In this document: piece by piece, positions 47,138 to 59,761 of the stretch
How the letters are laid out: each line of letters opens with the position of its first letter
Numbering within the stretch: the first letter of the stretch is position 1
Assembly (NCBI RefSeq): GCF_000516985.1
Contig: NW_006917096.1
Coordinates: 3,581,606 to 3,645,605, forward strand
Reading direction: 5' to 3'
Source of the DNA: Pestalotiopsis fici W106-1
Taxonomy: Eukaryota; Ascomycota; Sordariomycetes; Amphisphaeriales; Sporocadaceae
Length of the DNA stretch: 64,000 nt
Translations under genes and position numbers: made by a program
The notes under the pieces: model-generated
The model's database searches: none
Told to the model about the DNA's origin: nothing
Seen by the model: the letters and a program-made list of their open reading frames with translations, nothing else

Positions 47138-48881
47138 GATGATCGAGGGTTGGGTTGTTGACTTCGCAGAGTAGAAATGTCAGTGTAGGTATGTTGTTTT
47201 TGGAAAAAGAAGAAGAGGTTTGGATGAGTTCGAACGAGATGGAGAGAGATAGAGAAGAGGAGGTAGCCAGATCTCCGCAAACACAACAACGCAGCTGCCA
47301 ATGATATATCGGGCAATCAGGTGAGTGTCTCCTTTGCCAAGCCACCGTCCACAAAACAAGCTGAAGGTGATTCAACAACCAATCGTGAGCCCATGATGTC
47401 ACCGCCAAGAAGCAACTGTGAGCCCCACCAGGCCGTGTCACTGGAGATAAGGTTTGCATCGTTTGATGCTGGTGAGATAGATGACAGATGAGTCGAATTT
47501 TGATTAAAACCCCCCCAGATCCTACAATTCGTTCTCTTGACATGTACAGCGTGTTTTTTGCACCTCCATGTTCAAATGTTCCATGATTGGAGCGCCATAG
47601 TTGATTCGAATTGGTACCTCCCAGCTCCAGAAAAGTCCTGCGGGGACCCCGCAGATCGGGAACCCCCGGTGATATTCGGGGGGCTCGTCGCGCTTGTGCG
47701 CGGTGATAAGTATTACCACTCTGGGAGGAGTCTTGTTTATGGTCTCTACACACCATGTAAAAGAGGTTGATGACAACATGGCTCAGAACCAAAGATCTAA
47801 ATCAAGTGACTCTGTGGCCTGCTCACTTGTATGTGGACACTCCTCATGTATCCTGCCATGTTCAAGTTGCATTTTCCCGAGTCTTATCATGCTTTTCAAG
47901 CAACACGACAGCATGGTGATCCAATGAGCAAAATGTGGACACCTACCATGGAGAACCGCTTTCCGCTTTTGAGCATCTGTCATTACCTGTTATTCGCGAC
48001 ATTGCAATCAATCATGCTGACGTCCTAGTATTACCTCGTCAAGTCCGAGATGATCTCTACTAGACAATAGCGGCAGATGCATTACATCCATCAACCGAAC
48101 ACTACTTGTGAGAAGAAACCATTGATTGCTGGACTATGATCTATTTATAATGCATCCCCCCAAAACCGATACGCCTTGATCTCATTGCTATAAATGAATT
48201 CCTCAGCCGGAATCAAGGCAGATCGAACCAACGCAGAGAGAACAAGCTTGGGCACAACTTATTGTCACCTCATTCTGGAGCTGAGGGCACAACTTCCCGT
48301 GCCTCTGGTATCATATGGTATCATAACTAAAACCATCATTCGCAATGCTGGTGGACCGCTGGAAATTCTTTGTCCATGCATTCTCCTTTCCCTTCAAAAA
48401 ATCAAAGTTTTTTCCTTGTACCAGAAAGACCAATCTCAACCTCCATTGCACTGTACGCCAACCACAGGATGCTCTGTGCCCTCAGTATTCCTCACATGTT
48501 TGTGGCTGCTTGCCGATAAGAGAAACTGAGAGCAGTTTCAAAAAAAGTCATTATATATGACCTTGTCCCATTTGGGCAATGCTGCTCGTCAAATGAGGTC
48601 ATGACTATCGCAGCCAAAATAGATCTGCCAGTCATGCTGCAGAACATGCCTGACCGAAGCTCGGCCAGAAATCTCTCTCATGAAAATGGCATGATTCCGC
48701 GATATGAATCTGCATCCGTCTCGTGGCCGAAAGTATAGTCGGTCAGGCCATTCAGCCTGGCGGCACGAGAACATCGTAGGCCGTTGACCAAATATCGGAT
48801 GCCATTCAATAATCAACACTAGACGCCAAGAGGTGGTGATGCTGAGAGATTTCTATAAAGCCCATAGTCATCGTTGGAATG
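47138..48881. other. Intergenic region, nothing recognised
   Basis: About 1.7 kb between the small hydrophilin-like gene and the 3' end of GRR1. Short frames on the plus strand (for example 48194-48529) have no protein-like features. Confidence 0.5.
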
Positions 48882-51361
48882 CTATTCCCGTCGACCCTCC
48901 AACGAGTCGCTCTGGAGTGACGCTGTACTGGGTCGGCCATTAGACTGACCAGGTCCTCCAGACGCATTGACAGCGGCTGTACTAGGTCCCTGGGTGTAAG
49001 ATACCTGGTGTTGGAAGGCCGACGGAGGAATCTGTAAAGCTGGCGTTTCTTGAGTGGGTGTCGTCGATTCAACTTGGGGCGTAGACGACGCAAAAGTATC
49101 GAGTGCAACGGCTGGGTTCGTGTTGTCTCTGAGCAAGAGGCGCTCGAGATCTTCTCGAGAAGCAGGGTTTGCTGCGGTGCCCTGCAATCCTAGCCAACTA
49201 GTGTTTTGCGGACCTGGATGTTGGGGCGTTGCTGGTGCAGGTGGCGGTGGTGGAGGCACCCCAAGATTGTGATTCTGAGTGGCGACAGGGTCAGGTCCGA
49301 CGGCGAAATCACTACCTTCGCCCATGTCATCGTCCTCGACACCGTCGTTATCCTCAAAGGTATCTGGATCTTGGATTGCCAGGGTTCTGCTGGGCGCCGC
49401 ACCTGGATGGAACTGTGCAAATTCTTCCCTTGAGTTTAGATAATCTTTCAAGCCAGTAACGCCTCTGCCAGAGAAGACACAGAAAACCTGTCGCTGGTGT
49501 TCGGTGAAATCAGGAGGGGCATCCCTGCAAAAGGCATCTAGATCGTCACGTAAGAATGCCGTGACGCCGGTCAAGCTGAGATGAGTAAGTTTTGGGCAGG
49601 CATTTAGAAGTCGAATAATGCTCTGGATAATCCCACATGTTAGCATGAAGAAAATGTGGATGGCCACATGTCAATTACTTACAGGCAATGTCAGGTTCAC
49701 GCAGTAGCTCAGATGAACTCTCTCCAAGCTGCTGCTGTGGCTGTAGTCGGTCACAACGTTACCACTAGCATCTCGACGAGATCGGGCTCGCTGATTGGCC
49801 TTGGCAAGAGCATACATGCTCTCATCTGTGATGTTACTGCATCGCACCAGACCAATGCGCTTGAGCTTGGGCAATGTTGCAAGTCTGGTGACAGACTCAT
49901 CTGTGAGATGCTGGCAACAGCCCAGGTCAATGTAGCGAATCCTGTTGCAGCAATGGACAAGCCTCTTCACAGCGTCGTCCGTGATGTGGCGACAGTGTCC
50001 AAGATGCACATAGTGGAGGTTCTTTCCCAGCCGCGAAATAGCATAGACAGCTGCATCGGTGATGTTGCCGCACTTGGCAAGAACCAGGTTACGGAGGCGA
50101 GGGGCTACGTCGATGATCTTTTCGACCGCACGATCCGTAAGACGAGTGCAACAAGTGAGGTCGAGGATGCGGAGATGCTCATAGATCTTGTTGGAGGAGA
50201 GTGACAGGAACGCAGAATCGTCAATCAACTCGCAGTTGGCAAGACGAAGTTCGCGGAGAGACTGTCCTTGAGCAAGCAGAGCAGTGACTGGCTCATTACC
50301 GATTCTGCGGCAGGAATGAAGGTCAATCTCGAGAATGTTTGGGCAATTGATAGCAAAGGCCATGACAGCGTCGTCGTTGAGTTGATCACAATCGTTGAGT
50401 TTGAGCTGTGAACAGTAGTCAGTATGAAAGAGTGTGATTGGAGCTCACTAGATCCTGCGCAGGGCCGACTCACTCTCTTGATGTACTTGCAGCTCTCAGC
50501 CAGCCTCATCAGACTCTCGTTGGAGATGCGCTTGCAGTTGGTCATGTTGAGCCCTTGCAATCTGGGGCAGTTGTCAGCAATGGCGAAGACCGAAGCTTCT
50601 GTGATTTTGTCATCTTGAGAAATATCAAGCGCCAACAGATGTGGGCTGTTCTGCACCAGGGCCTTGAGTCCAATATCTGTAAGCTCTCTGCAGTTGGTCA
50701 AGGTAAGACGTTCGACGCGGGTGCAGACAGCGAGGGGGATGACACTTCCATCGTTGACTTCCGACGACAGAGTGGCAAGATTCAAGCGCTTGATGAATTC
50801 GGGATATGCAAAGGTCGGCTGCTGAAGTTGCAATGTCTGACATATCTGCGTATGTTTCTCCCATGAAGTGCAAGTTGGGCGGTGCCACAACATCTCTACC
50901 ACGTTTCGTGCCCATCGTCTTGATACCAGCATACATCTGAACATATCAGCGGGTGAGCTGAGTCGGGAAAATATGCTGATGAGGATTTCGCTGGGAAGGG
51001 TAGCCGCTGGGGGCAGACATTCTTGGTCGTTAACCTGCATGTCTTGAAGATTGGGCATGACGCCCAACGAAGATTCCGAGTCATTGTTGATCGCATAAAA
51101 ATCGGACTCGTCATTATCGCGGGGAAGCGGGGAGTTTGTCGATGACGAAGACCGAGAGTCGCGCGCTTCGACGTCCATCATGTTGTTATTGTTAGAGTCT
51201 ACTGGCGTTTGTTGACTCGGGGGCTGATCTGGTGATGGTTGTTGTTGTTGTTGTTGTTGTTGTTGTGGCACCGAGTCCATGGCTTCGTTTGTAGCAGTCG
51301 TGACCTGTCCAGCCTGGGATCGGCCTGCTATCAAGTCAAGGGCAGCAGCAGGAGGGCGCAT
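48882..51361 (-). CDS. grr1: SCF ubiquitin ligase F-box/LRR protein Grr1, 783 aa
   Basis: Three exons, 51361-50474, 50405-49683 and 49622-48882, with GT-AG introns in phase 0. The N-terminus is Gln/Asn/Ser-rich, with a nine-Gln run at 33-41. The F-box is at about 121-165 (LPSEILISIFSRLSSPADM), which binds Skp1. Residues about 200-560 hold some twelve cysteine-containing leucine-rich repeats, such as LTLTNCRELTDIGL, LDLTCCTRLTD and IGLVRCSNITDESM. They are arranged as in yeast Grr1 and ascomycete GrrA. The C-terminal 200 residues are acidic, Pro-rich and disordered. Grr1 selects phosphorylated substrates such as G1 cyclins and nutrient-signalling factors for degradation. In filamentous fungi its orthologue is needed for ascospore formation. 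Length and architecture are typical. Confidence 0.95.
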
Positions 51362-54176
51362 TTTTCAGCCGTCGGTCCTGGATTAGATGGCTGGGCAGTA
51401 ATGACTATCCGCTGGTTTGTGACGTTGATGTCGCTTCCTCCAAACCGGAATATGGGGTCGGGGGCTTGTCCGTGAGCCCGCAGGGCCCGGGCTCGCTTCG
51501 TCCTGCTGGTGGCTTTTCAGGATGGAAACTGTGTCGCTCGACTAGAGGTATTCGGCTGAATTAAGCGCAGAAGCAAGGGGCGCGTCCTGATGATATCGCT
51601 TAGACCAGACGACACCTTTGTGTTGTTTTGTTGTGAGGCTGATGTGTGTGAGATGCACTGTGACTGACTGACTGACGGTGGTTGAAGCCGGGCTTTTGGA
51701 ACCAGGAAACTAAGGTCAGGTAGGAAAGGCACCACCAACCCGCTGAGCGTTGCTGCCACTGGACTGGGACGCGTGGGGCTGGCTGGACGACTGGGACTTT
51801 TTTGCGTTAAGTGAATATCGGAGAAGACGGAAGCCCCGCTACGGCCCTGCCATTTAGTGCTAGGGCCCCCTGAAACAGGCGTCTGATCTGTACCTTCGTT
51901 AGGTACTTATTATTGCACCAAGCCGGCAACGGCGGGAGCGAGTTGAATGCTATTTGGATGAAATTTCGAAGCACTGGTGTGATGACGATGGTGCATAACG
52001 ACTGCGAGTATCATGGTCCCCGAAAGAGTGGGATGTCAAGATTCTGCAATGGGTTTGGACCCTCGACTTTAAGCAGCTGCAGGTAGGTATGTAGTAGACA
52101 GTGAGTAGGTAAATGTTTACTAGGAACTACTCTGTACTAGTTTGCTGTGTCGTTGGTGACTTTCCACGTTTCTTTCTACTGTATCTGCAAATTTACACTT
52201 TTTCGGAAAGATCCATCTTAGCCTCAACGTAGCAACAGAGCACGGTTCAGGCTTAAAAAGTAGTACTCTTATTCTCACAGAGCCTCCGACGTCAGTGCCA
52301 ACTGTGTGGTCCACTCTGGACACGCTCGTGACCATGTTTGGCTATAGACGTTCTCTAGTAAGGTATGAGGTTTGATGAATCAGGTCTCGGGAAAGTAGAG
52401 GGAGACAGCTTCGGCCAGTTCAGAGTAACAACGCCAGTTTCGTGTACGTCTTCCTTTCGACGGGCACATTCAGCGCCAATACTGAGCTGGCAATCATTGT
52501 GCCGGCCGGTGTTATCGCTCCCGCGTGCTCCATGGGTGTGCTAGTAATTATTGTGCCGGCTGACAAACTCTAAAATTCTTTTAATAAAGCATCGGGTCGG
52601 GGCTTGGCGAGGTTTTGATATTGTGCCCAGAAGGTTGGCTCTGTCTTCCCCAAAGACTCGCCCAGAAAAAAGAAATACCACACTTCGCCAGCCAAACAAG
52701 CTCTTCTCATAACCATAATTTAGACAATATTACCTAGAGAATAAACAGCTCGTGACGTTTGTTGCTGTGTTCCCTGCTCGCCGTTGGATGATCAGCAGTC
52801 CCCTTCTGGAATCCTTTTGGCTTGTTCCCGCATCTGTCCTGAAAACTAGGCGAATAGTATTGGCAGAATTCCAGCTATCTACCATACAAGAGTAGTAAGC
52901 CATAATCCATGATTAAATAGAGATGCATGATGTAGACATTTGGACGTTCCCCGCGCGAATCGGCCTGTTTGCTTCACTGTCCCGAGTCCAAGTCCATTTA
53001 TAGACACAAATACGATGCAGAGATGATTCAATTAAACTAGTCGCTTGGAGCAAATGGGAATTGTGATAAGAAGTTTTGCGCAATTGCGAAAAAGTTCGTC
53101 CCCATTCATAGGACAAGATCATTCATTTGTCATTGTTCGGAGCACATATGACAGCTCTTTAAGTGCATATCACGCTCGGATACGAGATAAGACTCAACTT
53201 GGGGAGACCATTCAATTAATTGCCCATCTACCATTGCAGTCTGTATATTACAGCAAGCATTGACAAGAAGATGGATAAGCAATGTGAGTGGGACCAATGT
53301 GGTGTGGTGCTGCCCAACGGCGGCGACAGTGACAGTTATTAACCTTACATACTACCTAATGTAGGTTGCACGTTGTCACTGATGCAAAAAATTGCGCTCC
53401 AGCTCGGGACTGTTGTGCCCCGACTTCTCCGTCCTTTCGAACTCTCAGACGTAAAAATGCACCCTTGAGTTACCTAGACAACCGACTGGACATGTCTCTT
53501 GGGTGGCTCACCTCTGTCCCAAGGTCGCATTCTTGCAGAAAAGACAATCTCTACATCCTGCAGAAAGCTCAATGTGATGAGGCCCGGCGCTTAAGAGAGC
53601 GTCAGCCAGTCAACTGGAGCAGATCACCTTGAACAGTGACAACCAGAATAGATAACCCCCCTGCACCTGATCTCGTTCATGATTGATTAATTCGCACTTC
53701 TCGTGGCGAATTACAGGGCTGGCCGGGCGTGGATCTTGTACAGAGTACACTAGCCCACGATTGTCTCCGACTCCCCGGACCCCAGCTTGGCACTGGCTCC
53801 CATGCCCAGGTTAATTTTGACTCCACTGATGAGCCTACTAAACTTGAAGGTTAAAAAGAAATGCAGATTCGGCACAAGTTCGATCGATGATATTCTGTCG
53901 GGCCGTTGCGGCCAGTCAAGCAGATCACAGCTTGGCTTGCTGTGGTGCTTCCAATTATCAAGCATCGGCCGATTAATGACGATGGTGAGCTGCTTTAGCG
54001 TGGGTTGAGCTATTGCCATTACTGTCAATTCAACCTTCAAAAAGTTCGACTGCTGCAATTTGTTCTGGGGTGGCTCATCCTCATTCGAATCTTTCATGTT
54101 GTTTACGTAGCACCCTGTGTTCTAATCCGTTCTTTGATTCTGCGCAGCTGGACTTGGTACGTCATTGCCATCTATC
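51362..54176. other. Long intergenic region, nothing recognised
   Basis: About 2.8 kb between divergent grr1 and AIM18. A TGAC/GACT run lies near 51661-51675. No tRNA, repeat family or coding sequence was recognised. A long upstream region and probable long leader are common for this type of regulatory gene. Confidence 0.5.
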
Positions 54177-55358
54177 ATGATGAGATCTGCACGCACACGC
54201 GTCCATCTGGATGCCGTCCTCCGCCCACTGCAACAGACCACACGATCGAGACTGTCGCGGCTGCCGCAATGCCCAAGTGCCTCCGCGCAGGCTCGAACTT
54301 TCATGGGTCGCTCGCGCCCCTCGCATCGAGCATATGAAAGCTTAAACCTCGATCGCATGCGCACCGATTCCTACTCGTACCATATCAAGAGGCAAAGATT
54401 TCTTGCTGCCGGATCAATTGCTGGAATCGTCGCCTTCATCTACACGGCATACCTACTCAAGAAGGAAATTGACAAGCCGACAAAATTCGACTCTGGCCTA
54501 CCAAAGAATGCCGACCCCTTCTTGACCGAGGCCGGGAGTAAGCGGAAGACTGTGGTGCACGATCAGGAGGGCAGGGAGATGGTCCCCACTGGTAACACGA
54601 CCATTCAGTGGTTTCCAAGGACATTGGAACTCAAAGCTGGGGCCGTCGACGGGCAAGAAGTACACAATGGCGTCGAGTATACTCTCGTGGGCTTGGGTAC
54701 AAGGACAGTCACATTCTTGGGCTTTGAGGTCTACGTCGTGGGCTACTACATTGCAACACCCGATATCGCAGCCATACAGGCAAGACTCATAAAGGACATC
54801 AATCCAATTGCAACGACTCTTGTGCCGAGCGAGCGTGACGAATTGCGGAGACGGCTCCTGGACCCGGTCGAGGGTGAGAAGCTCTGGCTTGATATTCTCA
54901 AGGACGTCAAGCCCAGAAGCGCCATGAGAATCATCCCCGTGCGGAACACAGACTTCCCTCATCTACGCGACGGTTTTGTCAGGGCGATCACAGCACGATC
55001 GCAGGCGCACAAGCAGGAGTACAACGATGAGGCATTTGGTGCCTCCATGACTGAATTCCGGACACTTTTCAACAGAGGTAAGCTGCCGGCAAAGGGAGAG
55101 TTGATCATGGTTCGCGATGAGGCGGGTGCCTTGACAATCATGTACGATGATGGCAAGCAGCAAAAACAAAAGACTGAAAACGAGAATGTTCTCGGTACTA
55201 TTGGTCGCGTGGCGGATGAGAGGGTTAGCCGGGCGCTGTGGCTCAACTATCTTGCTGGAAAGGCTGTAGCAAGTGAGCCGGCAAGAAAGAACATTGTCGA
55301 GGGCATCATGGAATTTGTTGAACGCCCAATAGGCACCGTCGCTGCTCAAGTCCTATGA
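54177..55358 (+). CDS. AIM18: AIM18/FMP22-like mitochondrial chalcone-isomerase-fold protein, 393 aa
   Basis: Single exon from ATG 54177. A second ATG follows directly. The N-terminus is a basic, Ser/Arg-rich mitochondrial targeting sequence (about 1-40), followed by one membrane helix (about 75-95, FLAAGSIAGIVAFIYTAYLL). The rest is a chalcone-isomerase-like domain with VEYTLVGLGTRTVTFLGFEVYVVGYY near its start and FRTLFNRGKLPAKGELIM and WLNYLAGKAVASE near its end. This matches yeast Aim18/Aim46, inner-membrane proteins facing the intermembrane space. Their relatives of the chalcone isomerase fold have been reported to bind heme and lack flavonoid activity. The precise role is unknown. An upstream ATG-less open frame adds only four codons. 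Confidence 0.9.
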   Translation: MMRSARTRVHLDAVLRPLQQTTRSRLSRLPQCPSASAQARTFMGRSRPSHRAYESLNLDRMRTDSYSYHIKRQRFLAAGSIAGIVAFIYTAYLLKKEIDKPTKFDSGLPKNADPFLTEAGSKRKTVVHDQEGREMVPTGNTTIQWFPRTLELKAGAVDGQEVHNGVEYTLVGLGTRTVTFLGFEVYVVGYYIATPDIAAIQARLIKDINPIATTLVPSERDELRRRLLDPVEGEKLWLDILKDVKPRSAMRIIPVRNTDFPHLRDGFVRAITARSQAHKQEYNDEAFGASMTEFRTLFNRGKLPAKGELIMVRDEAGALTIMYDDGKQQKQKTENENVLGTIGRVADERVSRALWLNYLAGKAVASEPARKNIVEGIMEFVERPIGTVAAQVL

Positions 55359-57081
55359 CGAAAAGAAACCCTGGCTGGAACCCCTCGCTTCCGGTGAGGC
55401 ACAGTTCAAGGCGAATTGCTTTACAGCCTTCTCGGAATGTACAAACCCACTTTTGATAGCGCACGTGGAGGAAAATGTACATTATGAAAGATACCAAAAT
55501 CGCCCATCATCCATGCGCGGGAACGCTGAAGGCAAACTCCCAAGTTGTGGTGTGACCATTATCCAAGGCACCCAGGAAATGGTAACAGTTGCGTAACCTT
55601 GATGAATCATTTCGTCACGAACGTTTATTCTCGATAGGATGCAGGTTTTTCTCTCAGTCCTACAGAGATTCGCAGGTTTGTGACAGCATGAAAGTACTGC
55701 GCATCATGCATCCAGGGCCCGGTCACATAGTGACGATCGCTAATGGACTGACCACCCATGGCACAGCTGGTGGCCTGCTGACGCCAAGCATCATGATATC
55801 ATCCTACTACGCACGCAGAGTTGTATGTATGCATGGGGAGCATTCCAGTGACCCCTCATGCAAACTGATATCCAGGCCCTTTCTGGTTTCATCAACACTG
55901 AAGGAAGCTCAATTCAGCATTCCAGGCACTTGGCACCAATTGAGATATTATACATGTTTCAGTTATATGGAGCTGGGTAAGGTAAGTTTCTTTCCGGCCT
56001 CCAGCTCTTGTCGAATTATTCTTGGCTAGCCTCGCTTATACTCCTAGCCGGCCGTGTCGAGGTGATTGGTGTCGATCAACGGTCTCACAGAAGCGACAAC
56101 TACCTAGTTCGCATCACTGCGATGCGAGATCATACAGCGGATAGTGGTTCGTCCGGTCGAAGCAATCAACCCGCTCGGGCGGATGCCGTGATCGTATATG
56201 CTCCCATCCATCCAACCGGTCTAGGACTCGGAGGATCCCCGCTGCTCGAATCGCTGATTGGGCCTTTTATGCACCTCACCTCACCGCCATCGGTTTTCTA
56301 TTCAATCCCCCCAGGAATCGGCAAGCCTTTCTTCTCCGAATGGGAGACACCACCCATGCGGCAGATGCACAATTAGTCTATGCCAAGGTTGCCCGGCATC
56401 GCTCTAGATGCAGACAAGCACAGAAGCTTATCCGGGCCCCTTGTTCTGCGGGGCTCGCTCAACTTTTGACTCTCATGGACACAGATCTAAGTTGCATACT
56501 CTGCACCATGCAACGTCGGTCCGTCCGGGCAGCGCAGCTCTAGATCTCACCTGCTCCATGGTTTCTGGATTTCCATTTGACTCTGCATCGCCCGACTCGT
56601 GCATGCTGCCACACAACCATATACAATATGAGTTCTAAGCCAGAACAGGCAGGCCGCCATACTGTCGAGCGTCATTATAGTTGTGTGTGCCTCGAACGTA
56701 CAGGTGGATTGCTGCAGCCCTCTGTTCTTGATGCTGCAAAATTACGCACATTAGACAGAACTCTGTCCAGGGTGAGTGCAATATACCTAGGACTTACATG
56801 ACTTGTTGCAGAAGATGGGAGTCTTGGCGGCACGCACAGTATTGCCTCCGACTCCCGACTTGATATAGAAGGCGAGATGCATGAGAGAAGATTACATTTC
56901 AGCTCCACTCCACTGTCATCGGTGCTTCTGCCTTGGTGAAGTGAGGCGTTTTGAGGAAAGATAAGGAGTAGCTTCTTTTCTTTCTGTCCCATTTTTTATC
57001 CATACTCCAGCTGTGCTCTTGACCAAGTGAGCAAATTGCTTCACGAGTGAATCGCCACTGTAAAGATATCCATCAACCAAG
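55359..57081. other. Intergenic region, nothing recognised
   Basis: About 1.7 kb between AIM18 and the carboxypeptidase gene. Short open frames without family features. A presumed promoter lies at the right end. Confidence 0.5.
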
Positions 57082-58950
57082 ATGAGGTTTTCTAGCAGGT
57101 CGGCAGCATTAGCTTGCTGCCCTCTGCTGATACAGGCAGCTCTTGGCAATGTATTACCTCGGTATATCGAGGACCTCATCAAGAAACAATTACCTGCCGA
57201 GCCAACTGGGGTTACAACCCTGAAGTCACCAAAGGGAATGACCATTCGCTTCAAGGAACCTGGTAAAGAGGGTATTTGCGAGACGACACCAGGAGTCAAC
57301 TCATACTCTGGATATGTCGATCTAGATTCCAACACACATATGTTCTTCTACTTTTTTGAAGCAAGGTGTGTTTCCTTACGCGCATCGCTCTACCCGTTGG
57401 CTATATGAATCCAGTGCTGATATCATGATGCTTAGACACAACGCCAACGAGGCTCCAATCACATTATGGCTCAATGGTGGCCCTGGATCAGATTCCATGA
57501 TCGGTCTCTTCGAAGGTGCCAATTGTACCTCACAATTTTGATGTTTAGACAACTAACTTGTGCTTAGAGCTTGGTCCTTGCAACGTGACCCACGATTTCA
57601 TTACCAAAGTCAATCCGTATTCTTGGAGTGAGGAGAGTAATCTGTTATTTTTATCTCAGCCTCTTGGCGTAGGTTTCTCTTACGCGGATGAGGTCGAGGG
57701 CATCTTTGATCCAAACACTGGATTTCCAACACCCAACGTAAATCCTGACGGACGTTATGCAAACACAGACCCGTTCAGATACAGCACCACAGAGCTTGCC
57801 GCTATGGGAACATGGGAAGTTCTTCAGGCATTCATTTCGGCCCTGCCTGTTCTGGATTCGAAAGTGACATCACGGTCGTTCAACCTCTGGACCGAGAGCT
57901 ACGGCGGACACTACGGACCTGGATTCTTTCATTACTTTAAAGAGCAGAATGAATTGATCCAAGCCGGCGAGGCCGAGGGCTGTGAGCTGCAACTTCACAC
58001 ACTCGGGATTATCAATGGTCTCATTTCCACCAAGATTCAAATGCCATACTATCCCGAGTTTGCCTATAAGAATACGTACGGAATTCAGGCCATCAACGAG
58101 TCGACGTATGAATTTGCCATGACCGCCTTCAATTTCCCTGAAACCGGTTGCTCTGCCCAGCTCGATTATTGTGCCCAGGCCAACCGCAGCGACTGGCAGG
58201 GCCAGAAAACGTGTTCCCAAGCCGTATCCATCTGCCGCAACCTCGTCGAAGGCCCATACGAGGTCATTGCTCCCAACAGCGCCTATGATATTCGTCAAAA
58301 CAGACTTACCTCTCAAGTTCCACCAAAGTATTGGTCCGACTGGCTCAATACTGCCACTGCGCAAAACGCCCTTGGAGTTGATCTCAACTACACGGGCACA
58401 AGCTGGGAAGTTTATCAAGGTTTCGACTATACTGGTGACTGGGCGTATCCGACTCTATTGGAGGATCTTCAGGATTTGTTGAACCAAGAAGTCCGCGTCG
58501 CATTGATATATGGCGATGCTGTAAGTCATTCCTTTGATGACACCATCACATTCCACATAGAACAAGAGAGGCGCTAACAAACAAACCCAGGATTATATCT
58601 GCAACTGGTTCGGCGGCGAGGCCGTCTCGCTCCAGGTCAACTATACGCACTCGGCGCAGTTCCGCGCGGCAGGGTACGCGCCCTTTGTGGTGGACGGCGT
58701 CGAGTACGGTGAGTCCCGGCAATACGGTAACTTTAGCTTTACGCGCGTCTACAATGCCGGCCACGAGGTGCCCTACTACCAGCCGCGCGCCTCGCTTGAG
58801 CTCTTCCGCCGTGTACTGGCCGACCTGGCTGTCTCTGACGGCAGTGTCCGCGTCACTCCCACGTACGAGAGCGACGGTACCGCCACGGCTACCCATGCTG
58901 AGCTATTTACCGGCTGGTTTACCGGCCGGCCGGAGAATAATGATAAGTGA
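57082..58950 (+). CDS. Secreted serine carboxypeptidase, S10 family, 558 aa
   Basis: Four exons: 57082-57365, 57436-57515, 57568-58520 and 58591-58950, with GT-AG introns of 70, 52 and 70 nt. A signal peptide (about 1-22) is followed by a propeptide-like segment. The S10 core shows SGYVDLDSNTHMFFYFFEAR, the oxyanion-hole block LWLNGGPGSDS, and ELGPC. The catalytic Ser sits in WTESYGGHYGP, the Asp in GDADYICNWFGGE and the His in VYNAGHEVPYYQP, so the triad is complete. The Thr before the nucleophile Glu-Ser replaces the more common Gly, a variant seen in a fungal subfamily. Several N-glycosylation sites are present. The enzyme would remove C-terminal residues from extracellular peptides in acid conditions. 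There is no GPI tail. Confidence 0.93.
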
Positions 58951-59761
58951 TGCTGAAATGATGCACATGTGAGAGTTTGTGAAGATATAGATCTGTGGCA
59001 CATTCGTTAGAATTTTGTTTTGAGAATATATACTCTGGCACCTTTGGTTAAACAGTGATTCTTTGGTGAATAATGAATCTCAGCAACAACTAACCCCTGG
59101 CGACGTCTCTGCTCTCACTTGTTTTGCTGTAAATCTGCATTGCCTGAAGCACATTGGGATGTCTCGAGTATTTACATTTCAGTGTCTCAAGGCTTGCAGC
59201 GGGCAGATATGCTGATTGTGTATCCAGCCCAGCCTGACTGAAACGCTTTTCGATTTGGGCTACGAGTAGTACTTTGTTTGAAGCCCTGTTGATAGGTAAG
59301 CTTACTTTCAAGCATATTCCAAAACAGTTTGGGTGCACGCATCGGCTCTACTCTTGGGGCTCAGTGTCAGCTGAGACATCTAAATGGGGACACGATGCTA
59401 CCGAGAGAGTGGAGGTCCAGCCTTCTATTCGCTGAATACTACCCCAATATGCATGCCAGAAGTGAATGCAGGAAGCCGGCCAGTAACACTCGAGTGTCGG
59501 AACGGATCTCCCCAGCACGCATGATGCTTTTTGTATCTGTCCACTCAGAATTTGACCTGCGAATGCCAAGTTATAGAATTTGGTGATTCCCTAGTCGATC
59601 TCGAGGCTACATGCAATTGATATCTATGGCCGCCAATGATGCAGTATCGAATGCCAGAAAATTTGCGGGTACACAGCATCTTCGATCATGGCTCAAAGAG
59701 ACCCGAGACGGAACGTACTTAGAGGCAGCCTTATACCACGCCCTGGCCCCGAGAGGATGCT
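58951..59761. other. Intergenic region, may hide the first exon of the next gene
   Basis: No convincing gene. The membrane glycoprotein that follows lacks a signal peptide in its first visible exon, so an upstream exon probably lies in the right-hand part of this stretch. I could not identify it. Confidence 0.4.

Noticed and set aside
51588..51602. GATATCGCTTA upstream of grr1, resembling half of the cluster motif
   Set aside because: It lacks the leading GCG of the palindrome and sits far outside the cluster. It is not counted as a site.
56008..56376. 122-codon plus-strand frame
   Set aside because: It starts at TTG, has no recognisable feature and lies in intergenic sequence.
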